The notes beneath the pieces were generated by a model. The model was not told the DNA's origin and did no database searches. It was given only the letters and a program-made list of their open reading frames with translations. The position numbers were made by a program, and so were the translations under genes. Source: Cytobacillus kochii (GTDB taxonomy: Bacteria; Bacillota; Bacilli; Bacillales; Cytobacillaceae). From it: a stretch of 64,000 nt of DNA. The stretch covers positions 474,407 through 538,406 of the forward strand of contig NZ_JAIVAM010000002.1 in assembly GCF_020171845.1 (NCBI RefSeq). The letters are read 5' to 3'. This document shows, piece by piece, positions 62,643 through 64,000 of this stretch. How positions within the stretch are numbered: position 1 is the stretch's first letter; every line of letters starts with the position of its first letter.

Positions 62643-63503
62643 ATGGAAGATATACTCCGTCCTATTTATCAAGAAAGAGCTAGTCAACTAAATACACTAG
62701 GTGTGTTAATTGTAGAGGGAAATGAAAAGACAATTTCAAATAGAGATACGTTTGATGCAATACTATTAATTATCGTAGAAAATGCGGATACGCCTATTTT
62801 TGTGAAACATTACACATTTGAAGATAAGAAAGCCTCAATGCAAATAATAACGAAGCAACAATTGGATCAATGGATACTTATGGGGAGTAATAGGAAGATT
62901 TTTGACTGGCTTTATAGTGGGAAGGTTTTATTTGATCGCAATGAATATATAGGAAACTTGCGTGATAAATTAAACGAATTCCCATTCAAGGACAGAAAGC
63001 TCAAAATGGGACTAGAGTTTGCTAAGCTGATAAGAAGATATACAGATGGGAAAACTTTGTTTGAAAATCAGAATTATTTTGATGCTTATAATAATGTTGT
63101 TCATTCTTTGCATCATTTAGCAAGGCTCTCAGTTATAGAAAATGGTTTCCATCCAGAAGTAACACTGTGGAATCAAATTCGCCATATGGAACCAGAAATA
63201 ATGAAACTTTATGAAGAGTTAGTACAAAGTCATGAGCCGCTTGAGAAAAGGTTAGAGCTATTATTTTTAGCTAGTGAATTTTTAATTCATTCACGAACAA
63301 AGGCTGGAGTTGGCCATTTACTTGAAGTTTTAGCAGAACAATCAGTTTGGACAATTCAAGAAATCATCCAGCATAAAGAACTGAGACACTACTCAGTGGA
63401 TTTGGTGATTCTACTAGAATACTTAATTGACAAAGGGTTTATTAAAGTAATTAGTGAAGAAACAAAAGGAAAAGGGATTAAACACCGATATTACAGTTTG
63501 TAA
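62643..63503 (+). CDS. ygxA: YgxA-like nucleotidyltransferase-fold protein
   Basis: A 286-residue protein of the YgxA family, annotated in relatives as nucleotidyltransferase-like. The N-terminal half has a strand-helix pattern (TLGVLIVEGNEKT, DTFDAILLIIV) with weak conservation of the acidic metal site, so activity is not assured; the C-terminal half is helical (KVISEETKGKGIKHRYYSL end). Two ATGs follow GGGGG; 62643 has the better spacing of seven. It immediately precedes the rRNA operon, as ygxA precedes rrnD in B. subtilis. Confidence 0.85.
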   Translation: MEDILRPIYQERASQLNTLGVLIVEGNEKTISNRDTFDAILLIIVENADTPIFVKHYTFEDKKASMQIITKQQLDQWILMGSNRKIFDWLYSGKVLFDRNEYIGNLRDKLNEFPFKDRKLKMGLEFAKLIRRYTDGKTLFENQNYFDAYNNVVHSLHHLARLSVIENGFHPEVTLWNQIRHMEPEIMKLYEELVQSHEPLEKRLELLFLASEFLIHSRTKAGVGHLLEVLAEQSVWTIQEIIQHKELRHYSVDLVILLEYLIDKGFIKVISEETKGKGIKHRYYSL

Positions 63504-63565
63504 TAAATTATATTAAAAAAGCAAAAAGAGGTTGACCAAGGAAAAAAATGATGATATATTAATAA

Positions 63566-63605
63566 CCGTCGCTAATAACTGTATGAAAAACAGCTAACGC
63601 GACGG
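63566..63605 (+). terminator. Hairpin between ygxA and the rRNA promoter
   Basis: CCGTCGC (63566-63572) and GCGACGG (63599-63605) are perfect arms, with CTGT/ACAG pairing nested within. The T-tract is weak (GATTTTAAA), so it may be the ygxA terminator or an element of the rrn upstream region. Confidence 0.5.
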
Positions 63606-63623
63606 AATGATTTTAAAAAAATC

Positions 63624-63653
63624 TTGACTCCATAATAATAGATATGTTATTAT
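63624..63653 (+). promoter_or_regulatory. rRNA operon promoter
   Basis: TTGACT (63624-63629), an 18-base spacer and TATTAT (63648-63653), preceded by an A/T-rich upstream element with two A-tracts. It is about 130 bases before the 16S gene. Confidence 0.8.
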
Positions 63654-63682
63654 TGGAAAGTCGCTTCTAAAGCGAACGAGAT

Positions 63683-63700
63683 TGTTCTTTGAAAACTGAA
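63683..63700 (+). promoter_or_regulatory. boxA antitermination element of the rRNA leader
   Basis: TGTTCTTTGAAAACTGAA is the usual Bacillus rrn boxA, bound by NusB-NusE so that polymerase reads through the rRNA genes. Confidence 0.85.
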
Positions 63701-63786
63701 CGAACATAAAACGTCAAGCGTAATTCTAAAAAAAGCTGATTTATCAGCAACAAAGCACCATAGGTGCAAATGAGCTAATCAAACAC

Positions 63787-64000
63787 TTTATTGGAGAGTT
63801 TGATCCTGGCTCAGGACGAACGCTGGCGGCGTGCCTAATACATGCAAGTCGAGCGAATCTGAGGGAGCTTGCTCCCAAAGATTAGCGGCGGACGGGTGAG
63901 TAACACGTGGGCAACCTGCCTGTAAGACTGGGATAACTCCGGGAAACCGGGGCTAATACCGGATAATATCTATTTATACATATAATTAGATTGAAAGATG
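63787..64000 (+). rRNA. rrs: 16S ribosomal RNA, 5' end (continues beyond window)
   Basis: TTTATTGGAGAGTTTGATCC starts the gene, followed by the universal CTGGCTCAGGACGAACGC and GGCGGACGGGTGAGTAACAC. The V1 stem GAGGGAGCTTGCTCCC is typical of Bacillaceae. Only the first 214 bases are inside the window. These bases are not sufficient to name the genus with confidence. Confidence 0.97.

Noticed and set aside
63504..63786. tRNA gene upstream of the 16S gene
   Set aside because: No cloverleaf or TTCGAATC-type T-arm is present; the interval is accounted for by the hairpin, promoter and boxA leader.

Overview
The window comes from the chromosome of a low-GC, endospore-forming member of the Bacillaceae. 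Three things show this: small acid-soluble spore protein genes (sspK, sspE-type), strong AGGAGG-type ribosome binding sites throughout, and a right-hand half that follows the Bacillus subtilis order yfhE-yfhF-recX-yfhH-sspK-yfhJ-yfhP-mutY-fabL-sspE-ygaB-ntdP-ygaD-ygaE-gsaB-bcp-perR-ygzB-ygxA-rrn. The last 214 bases are the 5' end of a 16S rRNA gene, preceded by an rrn promoter and a boxA. The genus cannot be fixed from the sequence alone. I see no transposase, prophage or CRISPR array.

The left half (1-35.6 kb) is accessory in character and dominated by transport and amino-acid or amide catabolism. It holds an efflux-type ABC pair, a coproporphyrinogen/protoporphyrinogen oxidase gene, a BCCT betaine transporter, an AraC regulator, a CynX-type MFS carrier, a small pair of membrane-anchored proteins (one with an MltG-like LysM domain) and purU. 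Two modules each couple uncharacterised membrane proteins to M20-family amidohydrolases (11.3-14.2 kb and 17.7-21.4 kb), and each is preceded by a cre-like site. Between them lies a squalene-hopene/sesquarterpene cyclase gene (sqhC), divergent from a DUF2515 gene. Then come a proline symporter with a PutR-like regulator, a five-gene Liv-type ABC importer operon, a TetR plus paired SMR exporter operon, a squalene/phytoene synthase-like gene, and a heterodimeric ABC exporter with one degenerate ATP site.

The right half (35.6-64 kb) is the conserved core. Two blocks sit in it beside ygaE: a peptide-type ABC importer operon in the order ATPase-ATPase-binding protein-permease-permease, and a lone glutamate synthase large-subunit gene (gltB) without gltD. 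Four real small genes are shorter than 60 codons and easy to miss: yfhE, a YpzG-like gene, sspK and sspE.

The most unusual content is intergenic. Three unlinked intergenic regions (about 8.7, 36.0-36.5 and 53.6 kb) carry tandem repeats with exactly the same 51-base period (17 codons) but different sequences. Two keep short open frames of 17-residue repeats. The third is an array of about ten units in which each unit carries a GC-rich inverted repeat with apparent compensatory changes. A second notable element is the gltB leader: a perfect Shine-Dalgarno sequence lies too far from the natural ATG, but a hairpin between them would loop out the excess and restore normal spacing. Regulatory sites that can be read directly include a PerR box before perR, a perfect cre upstream of gltB, a perfect 27-base inverted repeat over the liv promoter and a TetR-type operator.
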